In this document: positions 44,596-55,200 of the stretch, in pieces
Layout of the letters: every line of letters starts with the position of its first letter
Numbering within the stretch: the stretch's first letter is position 1
Assembly (NCBI RefSeq): GCF_023821985.2
Contig: NZ_CP098805.1
Location: 5,819,001-5,883,000 of the forward strand
Direction: 5' to 3'
DNA: 64,000 nucleotides
Origin: Dyadobacter chenhuakuii
GTDB taxonomy: Bacteria > Bacteroidota > Bacteroidia > Cytophagales > Spirosomataceae
Notes under the pieces: model-generated
Told to the model about the DNA's origin: nothing
The model's input: the letters and a program-made list of their open reading frames with translations, nothing else
Databases searched by the model: none
Program-made: the position numbers and the translations under genes

Positions 44596-45591
44596 ATGGC
44601 AGTAAAGTTTTCAGATAACAAATACAAATGGGCGATCGCTTTGGCATTGAGTACAATAGCCAGCTTTTGTAATGCCCAGGAAAGCCGGTATAGTTTCGAA
44701 AAAGGCATGATGGGATCTCCTTTCAAGCTAGTTTTTTATGCAAAAAACGACTCCATAGCCAATGTCGCAGCACAGGCAGCATTCAAACGCATTGAAAAAC
44801 TGAATGAACTATTAAGCGATTATCGCGACGGAAGCGAAATAAACCTGCTCTCAGCGCAGTCAGGCAGCGGTAAATGGGTCCAGGTGAGCGACGAACTCTT
44901 CAACATTCTCGCCATCAGCCAGGATATCAGCCAAAAAACAGACGGTGCTTTCGACGCGACATTGGGGCCAGTGGTTCAAATGTGGCGCCATGCAACTCGG
45001 AAAGGAATTTTCCCCGCCGATTCTGCTATCCGGGACGCCATGTCCAGAACGGGTTATAAGAAATTAAAACTTGATGCAAAGCGCAAAAAAGTGCTTTTAA
45101 CACAAAAAGGCATGCGGCTGGACATTGGCGGGTTAGGCAAAGGGTTTGCAGCCGAGGAAGCGGTGAAAGTACTGAGAAGCTTTGATATCAAGTCCATTAT
45201 GATGGATGCGGGGGGTAAAATAGTCCTCACCAATCCGCCGCCGGGAACAAAAGGATGGAACATTACCATTTCAAATGGCAGTGATTCCCTCAAAACAATG
45301 CCTTTGTCACACGTCGCGCTCGCCACATCCGGCCCGACATATCGCTATATGGAATACAACGGAATCAGGTATTCGCACATTGTGGATCCAAAAACGGGCA
45401 TAGGGCTGCTGTTTCACGTGCGTACCACGGTAATTTCACCGGACGGAACGGTGGCGGATGCACTCGCAACGGCGTTCAGTGTTGCGGGAATAGAAAAAAG
45501 CAAACAAATGATAACGCAGTTTCCGGAAAGCAGGGTTTGGCTGGTGGAGAAGCAGGAGGAGCAAGTGGCGGAATGGAACACCTTGGAATAA
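44596..45591 (+). CDS. apbE: FAD:protein FMN transferase, exported
   Basis: This 331-aa exported protein of the ApbE family attaches FMN to threonine in Dxx(S/T)GAT sites of partner proteins in the periplasm. The signal peptide runs to NAQ (about residue 27). Family motifs: MGSPFKLVFYA, LNELLSDYRDGSEINLLS, DGAFDATLGPVVQMW, LDIGGLGKGFAAEEAVKVL, MMDAGGKIVL, YSHIVDPKTG and PDGTVADALATAFSVAG; the last Asp/Ala segment is part of the metal-binding site. A possible partner in this window is the secreted protein at 4598 with a DAKTGAT site. Nearby genes give no other candidate. Confidence 0.95.
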   Translation: MAVKFSDNKYKWAIALALSTIASFCNAQESRYSFEKGMMGSPFKLVFYAKNDSIANVAAQAAFKRIEKLNELLSDYRDGSEINLLSAQSGSGKWVQVSDELFNILAISQDISQKTDGAFDATLGPVVQMWRHATRKGIFPADSAIRDAMSRTGYKKLKLDAKRKKVLLTQKGMRLDIGGLGKGFAAEEAVKVLRSFDIKSIMMDAGGKIVLTNPPPGTKGWNITISNGSDSLKTMPLSHVALATSGPTYRYMEYNGIRYSHIVDPKTGIGLLFHVRTTVISPDGTVADALATAFSVAGIEKSKQMITQFPESRVWLVEKQEEQVAEWNTLE

Positions 45592-45644
45592 TTTTTTAGC
45601 TTTTGCCCAAAGCACAGCTCTTATCGCTTTTTTCGCTACACCTT

Positions 45645-47738
45645 ATGACAAAGACCATTTTTATCGCTTCCGCCGAGCCTTATGCAGGGAAGTCAGTGAT
45701 TGCATTGGGCCTGGTGAATATGCTTTTGTCCAAAACGCAAAAGATCGGTTTTTTTAAACCCATTATTTCCCAGCAGGAGCCGGGGCGAAAAGACAAGCAC
45801 ATTGAAGCCATTATCAACCATTTTTCGCTTCCTATTCCTTACGAGGATACATTTGCATTCACCCGTCAGGAAGTTTTGCAGCATCCCGAATCGGAAAACT
45901 GGGGTGAAATGATCAACACGATCATCAGCAAGTTCAAAAAGCTGGAAGAGGATTATGATTTCACGGTCATTGAAGGAAGCGATTTTTTAGGCGAAGGGAT
46001 TGCTTTTGAATTTGAATCCAACGCGGCCATTGCCAAGAATCTGGGCGCACCTGTGCTCACGATCATTAATGGTGAAAATAAATCCACCGCGCAGATCATC
46101 AACTCGGCGCTGAATGTGCTCCGAAATTTCGAATCGCGTGAAGTGCAGGTGCTGGGCATTGTGGCCAACCGCGTGAAGGCCGAGCAGGTGGAAGATGTGC
46201 GTGAGTTGCTTCGGATGCAATTGCCAGCCGACATTATGCTCACCGTCATTCCCTGGGAAAAGGCGCTGCAAAGTCCGACCATGCGCGAGATCACGGATGC
46301 GCTGGATGCAAAAGTTTTATTCGGCGAACATTTGCTTTCCAGCCAGGTGGATAATTACGTGACGGGCGCAATGATGCTGCCCAATTTTTTAAACCATATC
46401 AAAGAAAATGTCCTGATCATTACGCCGGGGGACCGGGGTGACATTGTGATAGGTGCCTTGCAGGCGAATCTTTCTACCAATTATCCCAAAGTTGCAGGCA
46501 TTGTCCTGACGGCCGGCACTGTTCCGGAAGAGCCTGTTATGCGGCTGATCGAAGGTTTGCAAACCCAGATTCCGATCATAGCAGTGCAGCAAGGCACGTT
46601 CGGCACGACGACGGCCATAGGCGCGATCCATTCGCGGATCACTGCGGATAACACCAAAAAGATAGAGCTGGCTATCGACACTTTTGAAAAATATGTGGAT
46701 ATGAAGGTGCTGGACGACAAGATCATCACATTCCAGCCCGAAGGAATCACACCGCACATGTTTCAGTATCAGTTGGTTAAATGGGCCAAAAGCCAGAAAA
46801 AACACATTGTGCTGCCGGAAGGAAATGACGACCGGATTTTACGTGCTGCTGCAAGGTTAATCAGCCAGAATGTGGTTGATCTGACGATTCTTGGTGATCC
46901 GAATGAAGTTGCGGCTTCTATCAAAAGGCTAGGCATTGATCTGGACCTGAATGTGGTCAAAATAGTGAATCCAGCTAACTCGGAAAATTACGAAGATTAC
47001 GTGCAGACACTTTATGAGCTGCGTAAGAATAAAAATGTAAACGAGGAAATGGCTCGCGACCTGATGACCGACGTCTCTTACTTCGGAACTATGATGGTTT
47101 ACAAAGGTCATGCAGACGGAATGGTGTCGGGTGCGGTGCATACGACGCAGCACACGATCCGGCCGGCATTGCAGTTTATCAAAACAAAACCGGGCGTTTC
47201 CATCGTCTCGTCTATTTTCTTCATGTGCCTGCCCGACCGCGTAGCGATCTTTGGCGACTGCGCCGTTAACCCGAATCCAACGGCATCGCAGCTGGCCGAC
47301 ATTGCCATTTCTTCCGCTGAAAGCAGTGCCAGGTTTGGCATTGAACCGCGCATCGCCATGTTGTCTTACTCGTCGGGAACGTCGGGAGAAGGGGAGGACG
47401 TGGAAAGGGTGCGGGAAGCGACAGCCATCGTGAAGCAGCGCGCGCCGCAGCTGAAAGTCGAAGGGCCGATCCAGTATGACGCTGCTGTGGACCCGATTGT
47501 GGGCAATCAGAAATTATCTAATTCCGAAGTGGCGGGAAAAGCCAGCGTACTGATTTTCCCGGATTTGAACACCGGAAACAACACCTATAAGGCCGTTCAG
47601 CGTGAAACGGGCGCATTGGCGATCGGGCCGATGTTGCAGGGATTGAACAAGCCCATCAATGATCTGAGCCGCGGCTGCACCGTGGACGATATTTTCAACA
47701 CCGTGGTAATCACCGCCATTCAATGTCAGCAAGAATGA
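45645..47738 (+). CDS. pta: Phosphate acetyltransferase (long form)
   Basis: This 697-aa enzyme converts acetyl-CoA and phosphate to acetyl-phosphate. The N-terminal P-loop-like domain (MTKTIFIASAEPYAGKSVIALG) and DRTGG domain (about 215-330) belong to the long form. The C-terminal PTA_PTB catalytic domain (about 365-695) shows HIVLPEGNDDRILRAAARL, GMVSGAVHTTQHTIRPALQ, DCAVNPNPTASQLADIAI and SYSSGTSGEGEDVERVREA. The ATG at 45645 gives the family start; a TTG 14 codons upstream in the same frame is rejected. It overlaps ackA by 4 bases (ATGA), so the pair is a coupled acetate operon. Confidence 0.95.
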   Translation: MTKTIFIASAEPYAGKSVIALGLVNMLLSKTQKIGFFKPIISQQEPGRKDKHIEAIINHFSLPIPYEDTFAFTRQEVLQHPESENWGEMINTIISKFKKLEEDYDFTVIEGSDFLGEGIAFEFESNAAIAKNLGAPVLTIINGENKSTAQIINSALNVLRNFESREVQVLGIVANRVKAEQVEDVRELLRMQLPADIMLTVIPWEKALQSPTMREITDALDAKVLFGEHLLSSQVDNYVTGAMMLPNFLNHIKENVLIITPGDRGDIVIGALQANLSTNYPKVAGIVLTAGTVPEEPVMRLIEGLQTQIPIIAVQQGTFGTTTAIGAIHSRITADNTKKIELAIDTFEKYVDMKVLDDKIITFQPEGITPHMFQYQLVKWAKSQKKHIVLPEGNDDRILRAAARLISQNVVDLTILGDPNEVAASIKRLGIDLDLNVVKIVNPANSENYEDYVQTLYELRKNKNVNEEMARDLMTDVSYFGTMMVYKGHADGMVSGAVHTTQHTIRPALQFIKTKPGVSIVSSIFFMCLPDRVAIFGDCAVNPNPTASQLADIAISSAESSARFGIEPRIAMLSYSSGTSGEGEDVERVREATAIVKQRAPQLKVEGPIQYDAAVDPIVGNQKLSNSEVAGKASVLIFPDLNTGNNTYKAVQRETGALAIGPMLQGLNKPINDLSRGCTVDDIFNTVVITAIQCQQE

Positions 47739-48964
47739 ACATTCTCATCATCAATTCGGGCAGCAGCTCGCTGAAATATCAGTTTTTCAAAATGCCCGAT
47801 CAGCAACCGCTCAGTGCGGGGATTGTGGAGCGGATTGGAAAAGAAAACTGCTTTATAAGGCATAAGGTGCAGAAAGACGGCGTTGAAAAGCTGACAGAAA
47901 GTACATTCTTCGTAAAAGATCACGCGGAAGGCCTTCAAAAAGTTGTGCAGCTGCTCACTGATTTCGAAACCGGGATCATTGAAAATATAAATGAAATAGA
48001 AGTGGTCGGACACCGCGTGGTACATGGCGGGGAGGATTTTACAACTGCTGTAATGGTGACGGATGAGGTGAAGGAAAAGATCCGTTCCTTATTCTCGCTC
48101 GCGCCGCTGCATAATCCGGTGAATTACAAATGCATTGAAATTGCGGAAAAAACATTTCCTAACGCAAAGCAGGTTGCCGTTTTCGACACCGCATTTCACC
48201 AATCCATGCCTGAATATGCCTTTCGTTACGCCATTCCCGAAAAATATTACGCTGAGATGCGCATCCGCGCTTACGGATTTCATGGGACAAGCCACAAATA
48301 TGTGAGTGCTGCAGCGATGGCGTGGATGGGCAAGCCGGATGCCAAGATTATCAGCATTCACTTGGGAAATGGTTGCAGCATTACGGCCGTGGATAGCGGC
48401 AAGTCGCTGGATACGAGCATGGGTTTCGGGCCTTTGAGCGGATTGATCATGGGAACAAGGTCGGGCGACATTGATCCTTCCGTAATCCTGCATTTGCTAA
48501 GGCAGGAACGCAGGACGCCGGACGAAATGGATATTTTATTAAACAAACAATCCGGAATGCTCGGGCTCACGGGCCATAGCGACATGCGCGATGTGCGGAA
48601 ACTGCTGGAAATGGGCAATTATGATGCGGAACTCGCCTCGGATATGTATGCCTATCGGATTAAAAAATACATTGGTTCCTATGCCGCCACATTGAACGGT
48701 CTCGACGCAGTCATCTTTACAGCCGGCGTAGGCGAGAATGATCCGCAGATGCGCGAGCGCGTTTGCAGGGATATGGAATTTTTGGGATTAAAAATCGATC
48801 AGGATGCAAATCGCATCAAATCATCCGATATTAAGGAAATCAGTTCGGCAGAGTCGCGGGTGAAAATCCTGGTTGTGCCTACAAATGAGGAGTTTGAGAT
48901 CGCCCGGCAAAGTTTTGAGCTGCTGAGCGAGGAGCCGCCTTGTGAGCAAGTGGAATTGTATTAA
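47735..48964 (+). CDS. ackA: Acetate kinase
   Basis: This 409-aa enzyme converts acetyl-phosphate and ADP to acetate and ATP, completing the Pta-AckA pathway. The family marks are MNILIINSGSSSLKYQFF (ATPase fold opening), VVGHRVVHGGEDF, VFDTAFHQSMPEYAFRYAIP, AYGFHGTSHKYVS, HLGNGCSITAVDSGKSLDTS, GTRSGDIDPSVI and FTAGVGENDPQMRERV. The start ATG at 47735 overlaps the pta stop as ATGA. An in-frame codon four residues upstream is not needed. The pair makes ATP from acetyl-CoA during overflow or low oxygen. Confidence 0.96.
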   Translation: MNILIINSGSSSLKYQFFKMPDQQPLSAGIVERIGKENCFIRHKVQKDGVEKLTESTFFVKDHAEGLQKVVQLLTDFETGIIENINEIEVVGHRVVHGGEDFTTAVMVTDEVKEKIRSLFSLAPLHNPVNYKCIEIAEKTFPNAKQVAVFDTAFHQSMPEYAFRYAIPEKYYAEMRIRAYGFHGTSHKYVSAAAMAWMGKPDAKIISIHLGNGCSITAVDSGKSLDTSMGFGPLSGLIMGTRSGDIDPSVILHLLRQERRTPDEMDILLNKQSGMLGLTGHSDMRDVRKLLEMGNYDAELASDMYAYRIKKYIGSYAATLNGLDAVIFTAGVGENDPQMRERVCRDMEFLGLKIDQDANRIKSSDIKEISSAESRVKILVVPTNEEFEIARQSFELLSEEPPCEQVELY

Positions 48965-48998
48965 TCGGATAAATATTAGTTTTAAATTATAGTTTTAA

Positions 48999-49011
48999 AT
49001 GGTTGTTTAAA
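48999..49011 (+). promoter_or_regulatory. Possible TetR operator, copy 1
   Basis: ATGGTTGTTTAAA lies upstream of the TetR-family gene and matches the complement of a motif on its other side (49756-49768) at 12 of 13 positions. It would let the TetR protein control both itself and the pump. Confidence 0.45.
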
Positions 49012-49121
49012 TTATTTATTTAAAACAGTTGTGAGAGGGATTTTTTTTGCAGACCTTTGGTTTGTATTAATACATTGTGCGGTTTAGAATAACCTGACAG
49101 AAACTTAAATAAGACAAGCAA

Positions 49122-49733
49122 GTGAAGTGCATAGGAGAAAAAAGCGAGGACAAGATTAAGGAGGCGGCAAGAAGGGTTTTTCTTAAAAAAGGTTTCGATG
49201 GAACAACGTCGAGAGACATTGCCCGCGAAGCTGATATGAACATTGCATTGACGAATTATTATTTCAGAAGTAAGGAAAAGCTGTTTCTTGAGATTTTCAG
49301 TGAAGTGCTGGATATGTATTTTAACAGCACGCTCGAAATTCTCAATAAGAAGATTGACATTAAGAGCAAGATTTCGGAGATGATCGAAAACGATTTCGAT
49401 ATGATGAAAAATGAGCCTGATTTGGTGATTTTTATCATGAATGAAATTCACAAGGAACCGGACCGCTTGTTCTCTGGCATGTCGGTTTTCAAAAAATTAC
49501 AGGAATCCTATTTTACAACCCAGCTGGAAGAAGGCATTGCGAATGGAACGATCCGGGAGCTCAGACTCGAAAACTTGCTGCCGCTGATCAAATGCTCTGT
49601 TGAATTTATTTTCCTGGGAAAACCCATTCACAAGAAGCTTTACAATATGACGGATGAAGATTTTGAAAAGTTTGCAGAAACTCAGAAAAACCACATCAAG
49701 GAAATGATTTGCAATTATTTGGTAATCAGTTAA
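49122..49733 (+). CDS. TetR/AcrR-family transcription regulator
   Basis: This 203-aa protein has the TetR helix-turn-helix at about 8-55 (EDKIKEAARRVFLKKGFDGTTSRDIAREADMNIALTNYYF in sequence order, seen as VFLKKGFDGTTSRDIA then NYYFRSKEKLFLEI). The rest is an all-helical ligand domain. The start is a GTG at 49122; no nearer ATG precedes the helix-turn-helix. It lies directly upstream of the TolC-adaptor-RND genes on the same strand, the usual place for a local repressor of a pump. A shared 13-base motif flanks it (48999 and 49756). The inducing ligand is unknown. Confidence 0.9.
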   Translation: MKCIGEKSEDKIKEAARRVFLKKGFDGTTSRDIAREADMNIALTNYYFRSKEKLFLEIFSEVLDMYFNSTLEILNKKIDIKSKISEMIENDFDMMKNEPDLVIFIMNEIHKEPDRLFSGMSVFKKLQESYFTTQLEEGIANGTIRELRLENLLPLIKCSVEFIFLGKPIHKKLYNMTDEDFEKFAETQKNHIKEMICNYLVIS

Positions 49734-49755
49734 TCTAAATTTTTTTTGCCCTCCG

Positions 49756-49768
49756 TTTAAACAAACAT
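49756..49768 (-). promoter_or_regulatory. Possible TetR operator, copy 2 (reverse orientation)
   Basis: On the minus strand the site reads ATGTTTGTTTAAA, differing from the copy at 48999 by one base. It lies between the TetR gene and the TolC gene start at 49799, where a repressor would block the pump promoter. Confidence 0.45.
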
Positions 49769-49798
49769 TTAAAATAAACATTTACTTGAAAATTAGCC

Positions 49799-51115
49799 AT
49801 GAAATTAAAATTTCATATCGCAGCCCTATTGTCTTTTGTGGCGATAGGCAGCACAAAAGCGCAGGAATATTCGCTGCCGCAACTCTTAGAATTAGCCATG
49901 AAAAATGATTTTTCCATTCAGTCGGCGCAGCTGGAAGAACGGAAAACAAACGCAAAGATTGACGAGGTGAAATCTGCCTTACTGCCTAATGTCGCGGTTT
50001 CCGGAGATTACAGACGTTATTTCAAAATCCCAGGACAGGTGGTGCCCGCAAGCGCATTCGGCGGGCCAGAAGGACAGTATAGCACATTGGCGTTCGGGTT
50101 GCCTTACAATTTGTCAACGACAGCGCAAGTGACTCAGAATCTGTATAATCCGTCTGTAAAATATGCATTGAAAGCAGCTAATCTCAATCGCGAGCTGACT
50201 TCATTAAGCACGGTGAAAACCAAAGAAGATGTGGCTTACAATGTAACGGACGCCTATTACAATCTCGTTACGGTGGTGCAGCAAATGGCTTTTTTAGATA
50301 GCAACCTCATTTCGCTGGACCGCATGCACAAAGTTTCAGACCTCCTTTATCAGAATAAGTTAGGCCAGCGCGTGGATGTTGACCGGATTTTAATCAACAA
50401 AACTACAACAGAAACGCAGCTGGCCACTTTAAAAGACAATTACAGCCAGCTCGTCAATCTTCTCAAATATTACACCGGCACGTCACAGACCGATTCCTTG
50501 CGTATAGCAATTAACGTTAGTGACGTTTCGCTGCCTGCACAAGCGCAGGATGCTGAATTAAGGCGCACGGATGTGGCATTATTGAATAAGCAACGTGATC
50601 TGAATGAGTTGCAGGACAAGAACATTAAGTCCGGATTTATCCCTACTGTGAATGCCTACGGAGTCGCTAATATGGCGTTCTATGCCAAAGGGGGCGAGAA
50701 TTCAACGTTTCAGGATGTGCCTGGTTACTGGGCTGGTTTGCAGCTGAACTGGAATGTGTTCGACGGAATGGCCCGACGCGCCAAACGCACTCAGAATCAG
50801 ATTGATAATGACAAATTGAATGTGCAGTTGAGGCAAGTGAAAGAGTCAATCGCCATGGAAGAAGCCAATGCGCGCAACAAATTCGCCGTAGAACAAAGGA
50901 ACATTAATGCTAAGAAAGACCAGGTGGCGCTGGCATCCAGGGTTTACAAACAGATCCAGCTGCAATTCAAGGAGGGAACGGTTTCGCTGACAGATGTTAT
51001 TCAAGCTGAAAACAGCAACCTGGACGCCCAGAGCAATTATCTCACATCGCTTGTCCAATTGCTGAAAGCTGAGCTGGAATGGAAAAAAGCGACCGGCTCA
51101 CTCATTCAAAAATAA
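49799..51115 (+). CDS. TolC-family outer-membrane efflux protein
   Basis: This 438-aa protein has a signal peptide ending TKAQ (about residue 22). Two outer-membrane-efflux repeats are rich in long helices: YSLPQLLELAMKNDFSIQSAQL opens the first, QKDLNEL-type coiled-coil heptads follow, and the second ends with FKEGTVSLTDVIQAENSNLDAQSNYL, a classic TolC signature. It forms the trimeric outer channel through which the RND pump encoded downstream expels its substrates. The gene is first of three tandem pump genes, 65 bases after the TetR gene. Confidence 0.95.
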   Translation: MKLKFHIAALLSFVAIGSTKAQEYSLPQLLELAMKNDFSIQSAQLEERKTNAKIDEVKSALLPNVAVSGDYRRYFKIPGQVVPASAFGGPEGQYSTLAFGLPYNLSTTAQVTQNLYNPSVKYALKAANLNRELTSLSTVKTKEDVAYNVTDAYYNLVTVVQQMAFLDSNLISLDRMHKVSDLLYQNKLGQRVDVDRILINKTTTETQLATLKDNYSQLVNLLKYYTGTSQTDSLRIAINVSDVSLPAQAQDAELRRTDVALLNKQRDLNELQDKNIKSGFIPTVNAYGVANMAFYAKGGENSTFQDVPGYWAGLQLNWNVFDGMARRAKRTQNQIDNDKLNVQLRQVKESIAMEEANARNKFAVEQRNINAKKDQVALASRVYKQIQLQFKEGTVSLTDVIQAENSNLDAQSNYLTSLVQLLKAELEWKKATGSLIQK

Positions 51116-51151
51116 CACTCAACTACTGTACTAAACATTAACATCAAGATT

Positions 51152-52201
51152 ATGAAACGTTTACTTATATTTTTAGCCGTGATTGCAGGCATAGGACTTA
51201 CTGCGGCAAAATTGCTGGACAACAAAGAAAAGACAGCACAGAAAGTTTACATACCCGATACAGATCCCAAAGTAGGTGTGAAAGTTGCCGTCGCAGAAAT
51301 ACGGCGATTATCACAGGAAGCATCCTTTTTGGGATCTTTTACTCCCAACCGCAAAGTAGAGATCCGTCCGCAGGCAGGCGGCGAAATCGTTCGTCTGAAC
51401 ATTGAAGAAGGACAATTCGTAAAGGCCGGACAACTGATCGCCAAGCTGGACGACGAGCAATTGCGTTACCAGATCGAGGCCGCGCAGGTTACATTGGAAG
51501 GTTATCAGAATGATTTGAAACGTTACGAAGTGCTCGTCAAAGGCGACGCGGTTCCTGCGGTAAACCTGGAAAGAACTCAGCTGAGCATTCGCAGCACAGA
51601 AGCGCAGATCAAGCAATTGAAAAAACAGGTTGCCAACACCAGCATCATCGCTCCTTTCTCGGGGATTGTGACGGCCAAAATGGTTGAAAAAGGCTCCGTA
51701 GTGAGCATAGGAACGCCTATGGCCGAGATTACAGACATTTCCCTGCTGAAATTGGTGGTGAATATTCCTGAAAAATCGGTAAATGAGTTTCGCAATGGCA
51801 AAACGATCGGCATTAAAACGGATGTTTATCCTGACGCAGATTTCAAAGGGAAAGTGACCATGGTAAGCGCAGAAGGCGATGATGCGCACAATTATCCGGT
51901 AGAGATCACGGTTCAGAATTCACAGAAAAATCCATTGAAAGCAGGCATGTATGGCTCCATCGCCAACACTGGCGAAGTGAAGGGCGAAGCATTGGCCGTG
52001 CCACGCCAGGCAATTACGGGTTCAGCGAAACAGCCACAGGTTTACGTGGTTGAAAACGGCAAAGCAAACATGCGCGACGTAGCCATCGGCGCCACGACCA
52101 ACGAATTTTATGAAATCACAAAAGGACTGAAAGCGGGCGACAAAGTCGTGACCAGCGGACAGATTAACCTGCAAAACGGAACTTCTGTTGTTGCACAATA
52201 A
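51152..52201 (+). CDS. RND efflux periplasmic adaptor (membrane fusion protein)
   Basis: This 349-aa protein has an N-terminal hydrophobic helix (residues 2-20) that may serve as signal or anchor. The lipoyl/barrel-sandwich halves (VEIRPQAGGEIVRLNIEEGQFVKAGQLIAKLDD, and its second half NTSIIAPFSGIVTAKMVEKGSVVSIGTPM) flank a helical hairpin. A beta-barrel (LLKLVVNIPEKSVNEF) and membrane-proximal domain (LAVPRQAITG) follow. It joins the inner-membrane RND protein to TolC. No lipidation Cys is seen. It is tightly spaced between TolC and the permease genes. Confidence 0.94.
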   Translation: MKRLLIFLAVIAGIGLTAAKLLDNKEKTAQKVYIPDTDPKVGVKVAVAEIRRLSQEASFLGSFTPNRKVEIRPQAGGEIVRLNIEEGQFVKAGQLIAKLDDEQLRYQIEAAQVTLEGYQNDLKRYEVLVKGDAVPAVNLERTQLSIRSTEAQIKQLKKQVANTSIIAPFSGIVTAKMVEKGSVVSIGTPMAEITDISLLKLVVNIPEKSVNEFRNGKTIGIKTDVYPDADFKGKVTMVSAEGDDAHNYPVEITVQNSQKNPLKAGMYGSIANTGEVKGEALAVPRQAITGSAKQPQVYVVENGKANMRDVAIGATTNEFYEITKGLKAGDKVVTSGQINLQNGTSVVAQ

Positions 52202-52222
52202 CACTCATTAGCCAGGGAAAAC

Positions 52223-55200
52223 ATGAAATTTATTCAAACCATATTGAAACGTCCGTCGATGATCATTGTACTGTTCGCAGTGCTGATCCTGGGTGGGCTT
52301 GTTTCCTACACGCAGCTGAACTACATGCTGCTACCGGAATTTTCCGTCCCGACGATCACGATCACAACGGTTTACCCGGGCGCAGCGCCGACGGAAGTGG
52401 AATCGGAGGTAAGCAAGAAAATTGAAGACGCTGTTTCCGGATTGGACAACATCAAGGAAGTGACTTCCAAATCTCTGGAAAGCGCATCATTGGTGATCGT
52501 GGAATTCAAAGCCGGAACGGACATTGATAAAGCCTTGGAAGATGCGCAGCGCGATGTGAACAACATGCTCAGCGACTTGCCGGACGACGCTGAAACGCCG
52601 TCCTTATCTAAAATATCACCCAGCGATCAGCCGATTATGCAGCTGCTCGCAACTTCAAGCTTGCCAAATGAAGTGTTTTATCAGCAGGTTGAAGACAAAT
52701 ATCTGCCCATACTAACACAGATCGAAGGCGTTGCCGAAATCACAATGACCGGCGGCGACCAGCGCGAAATCCGCGTGAATGTGAACAACGACAAGCTGAA
52801 TTTTTACGGCTTATCGCTTTTGCAGGTTACCCAGGCCATTAACCAGGCTAACCTCGACTTCCCAACCGGAAAAGTAAAGAGCACGAGCGAAAACATGACA
52901 TTGCGTCTCGCCGGAAAGTTTACTTCTATTGACGACATCAGGAATCTGGTAATCACCTCGCCAGTAACCGGCAGTCCCATCCGCGTGGGCGACGTTGCTA
53001 ACATTACCGACGGACTTACTGACGCAGAAAGCATTAGCCGTTACAACGGCATCAACGGGATCGGGTTGTTTGTAAAAAAACAATCGGACGCCAATGCGGT
53101 GGAGATCAGCAAATCCATTCAGGCGAAGCTTTCGGAGATTGAAAAAACGAATGCAAAGGACAAGGTGAAATTTGCGATCGCGTACGACAGCAGCATTTTT
53201 ACATTGGAATCCGTGGAAGCCGTAACGCATGACTTGATCATTGCGGTAATCCTGGTGGCTGCGGTAATGCTGTTGTTCCTGCACAGTTTCCGGAATGCAT
53301 TCATTGTTATGGTATCAGTTCCGGCATCGTTGATCGCGGCTTTCCTATTCATGTATTTGATGGGTTACTCGCTGAACCTGATGACTTTACTGGCACTTTC
53401 GCTGGTGATCGGGATTTTGGTCGATGACTCTATTGTAATTCTGGAAAACATTCAGCGACATCTGGAAATGGGCAAAAACCGCTGGGATGCGACCATTGAA
53501 GGGGTTACCGAAATTGGATTTGCGGCATTGGCCATCACATTGGTAATCGTAGTGGTTTTTGTTCCGATCACATTTGTGAACTCGGTAATCGCCGATTTGC
53601 TTCGTCAATTCAGCTTAACAGTTGCGTTTGCGACTATGGTCAGCTTGCTGGTAAGTTTTACACTTACACCCTGGATGACTTCCAAAATGGCGCGGATCGA
53701 ACATTTGGATCCTAAAAATCCGGTGCAGGCTTTCTTGTTATGGTTTGAAAAGGGCCTTACCAAGATGACCAAATGGTATCACGGCAGTTTGCAGTGGGTG
53801 CTTGGCCATAAGCTGGCGTTTTCAGGAATTTTGATAGCGATTTTTGGGATGACAGTTTGGGTAATGAGCCTGGGAATCATTGGTTCAGAGTTCGTGGCCG
53901 AAGGTGATCAGGGTAAGTTTCTGCTGACCATGAAATTGGATAAAAGTGCTTCATTGCAACAGAATAACCTCACATCCAGACAAATAGAGGATTATTTAAG
54001 ACAAAAACCGGAAGTGAAAACGATCTTCGCCAATGTTGGCGGAGCGAGCACAGGTTTGAACAGCTCCGGCCGCGGTGAAACCAACCGGACAGAACTAACA
54101 GTAGAACTGATCCCCGCAGAAGAGCGTAAGAATGCACAACCGACTGAGGATTACATGCTTGCCGTTCGGAAAGAATTGGAACAAAAATTCGCAGGCGTGG
54201 AATTCAACTCCGCAGCTGTGGGAATGGTGAACTCCGGCGCGTCTCCGATCGAAATTTTCCTGAGCGGCGATGATCTGGATAAGATCCTGGTTTCTGCCAA
54301 TGACTTGGCTAACAGATTAAGAAAAACACCCGGCGCAAACGACGTGAATGTGTCCGTAGAGGCAGGTAACCCCGAAGTAAGGGTCGAAATTGACCGCGAA
54401 AAAATGGCGAAGCTTGGTCTGGACATTCAGACTGTGGGTGCGACCATGCAGAATGCATTTGCGGGAAATGACGATTCCAAATACCGGGATGGCGGTGAAG
54501 ATTACGAGATCCGCATCATGCTGGACGCGTTCGACCGGAAAAACCCGGATGACGTCAAAAACATTAATTTTTACAGTCCCGCCGCTAAGCGTCCGGTTCG
54601 CCTGGCAGAATTCGCAAACGTGAGTCTAAGCAACGGACCGTCGATTGTGGAGCGCAAGAACCGTCGTTCATCCGTAACTGTAACCGCTAATACATTAGGG
54701 ATTGGATCGGGAACATTGGTGAGCAATATTCAAGCCGGGTTAGTAGAGAAGCCACTTCCATCAGACATTATTCTGACATGGGGAGGCGACGCGAAAAACC
54801 AGAGCGAAGGTTTTGGTTCACTGGGGCTGGCGATGCTGGCGGGGTTGGTTTTGGTATACTTTATCATGGTGCTGCTTTACGACAGTTTTGTTTATCCGCT
54901 CGTGGTGTTGTTCTCGATTCCGGTGGCCGTTGTCGGGGCGCTTCTGGCACTTGCCTTGTCATCATCGAACATCGGTATTTTTGCCCTTTTGGGAATGCTG
55001 ATGCTGATCGGGCTTGTAGTTAAAAATGCAATTCTGATCGTCGACTTTGCAAATCAGCAAAAAGAGCTGGGCGTGCCGTTCCGGGAAGCGATCCTGATCG
55101 CAGGAGAAGAGCGTCTTCGTCCGATTCTGATGACGACCATTGCGATGGTGATCGGTATGGTACCTATTGCCACGGCAACCGGCGCAGGGGCAGAATGGAA

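Noticed and set aside
48965-49121. A Bacteroidota promoter upstream of the TetR gene
   Set aside because: The spacer is AT-rich and gives many near matches to TAnnTTTG but no exact one; choosing one would be arbitrary.
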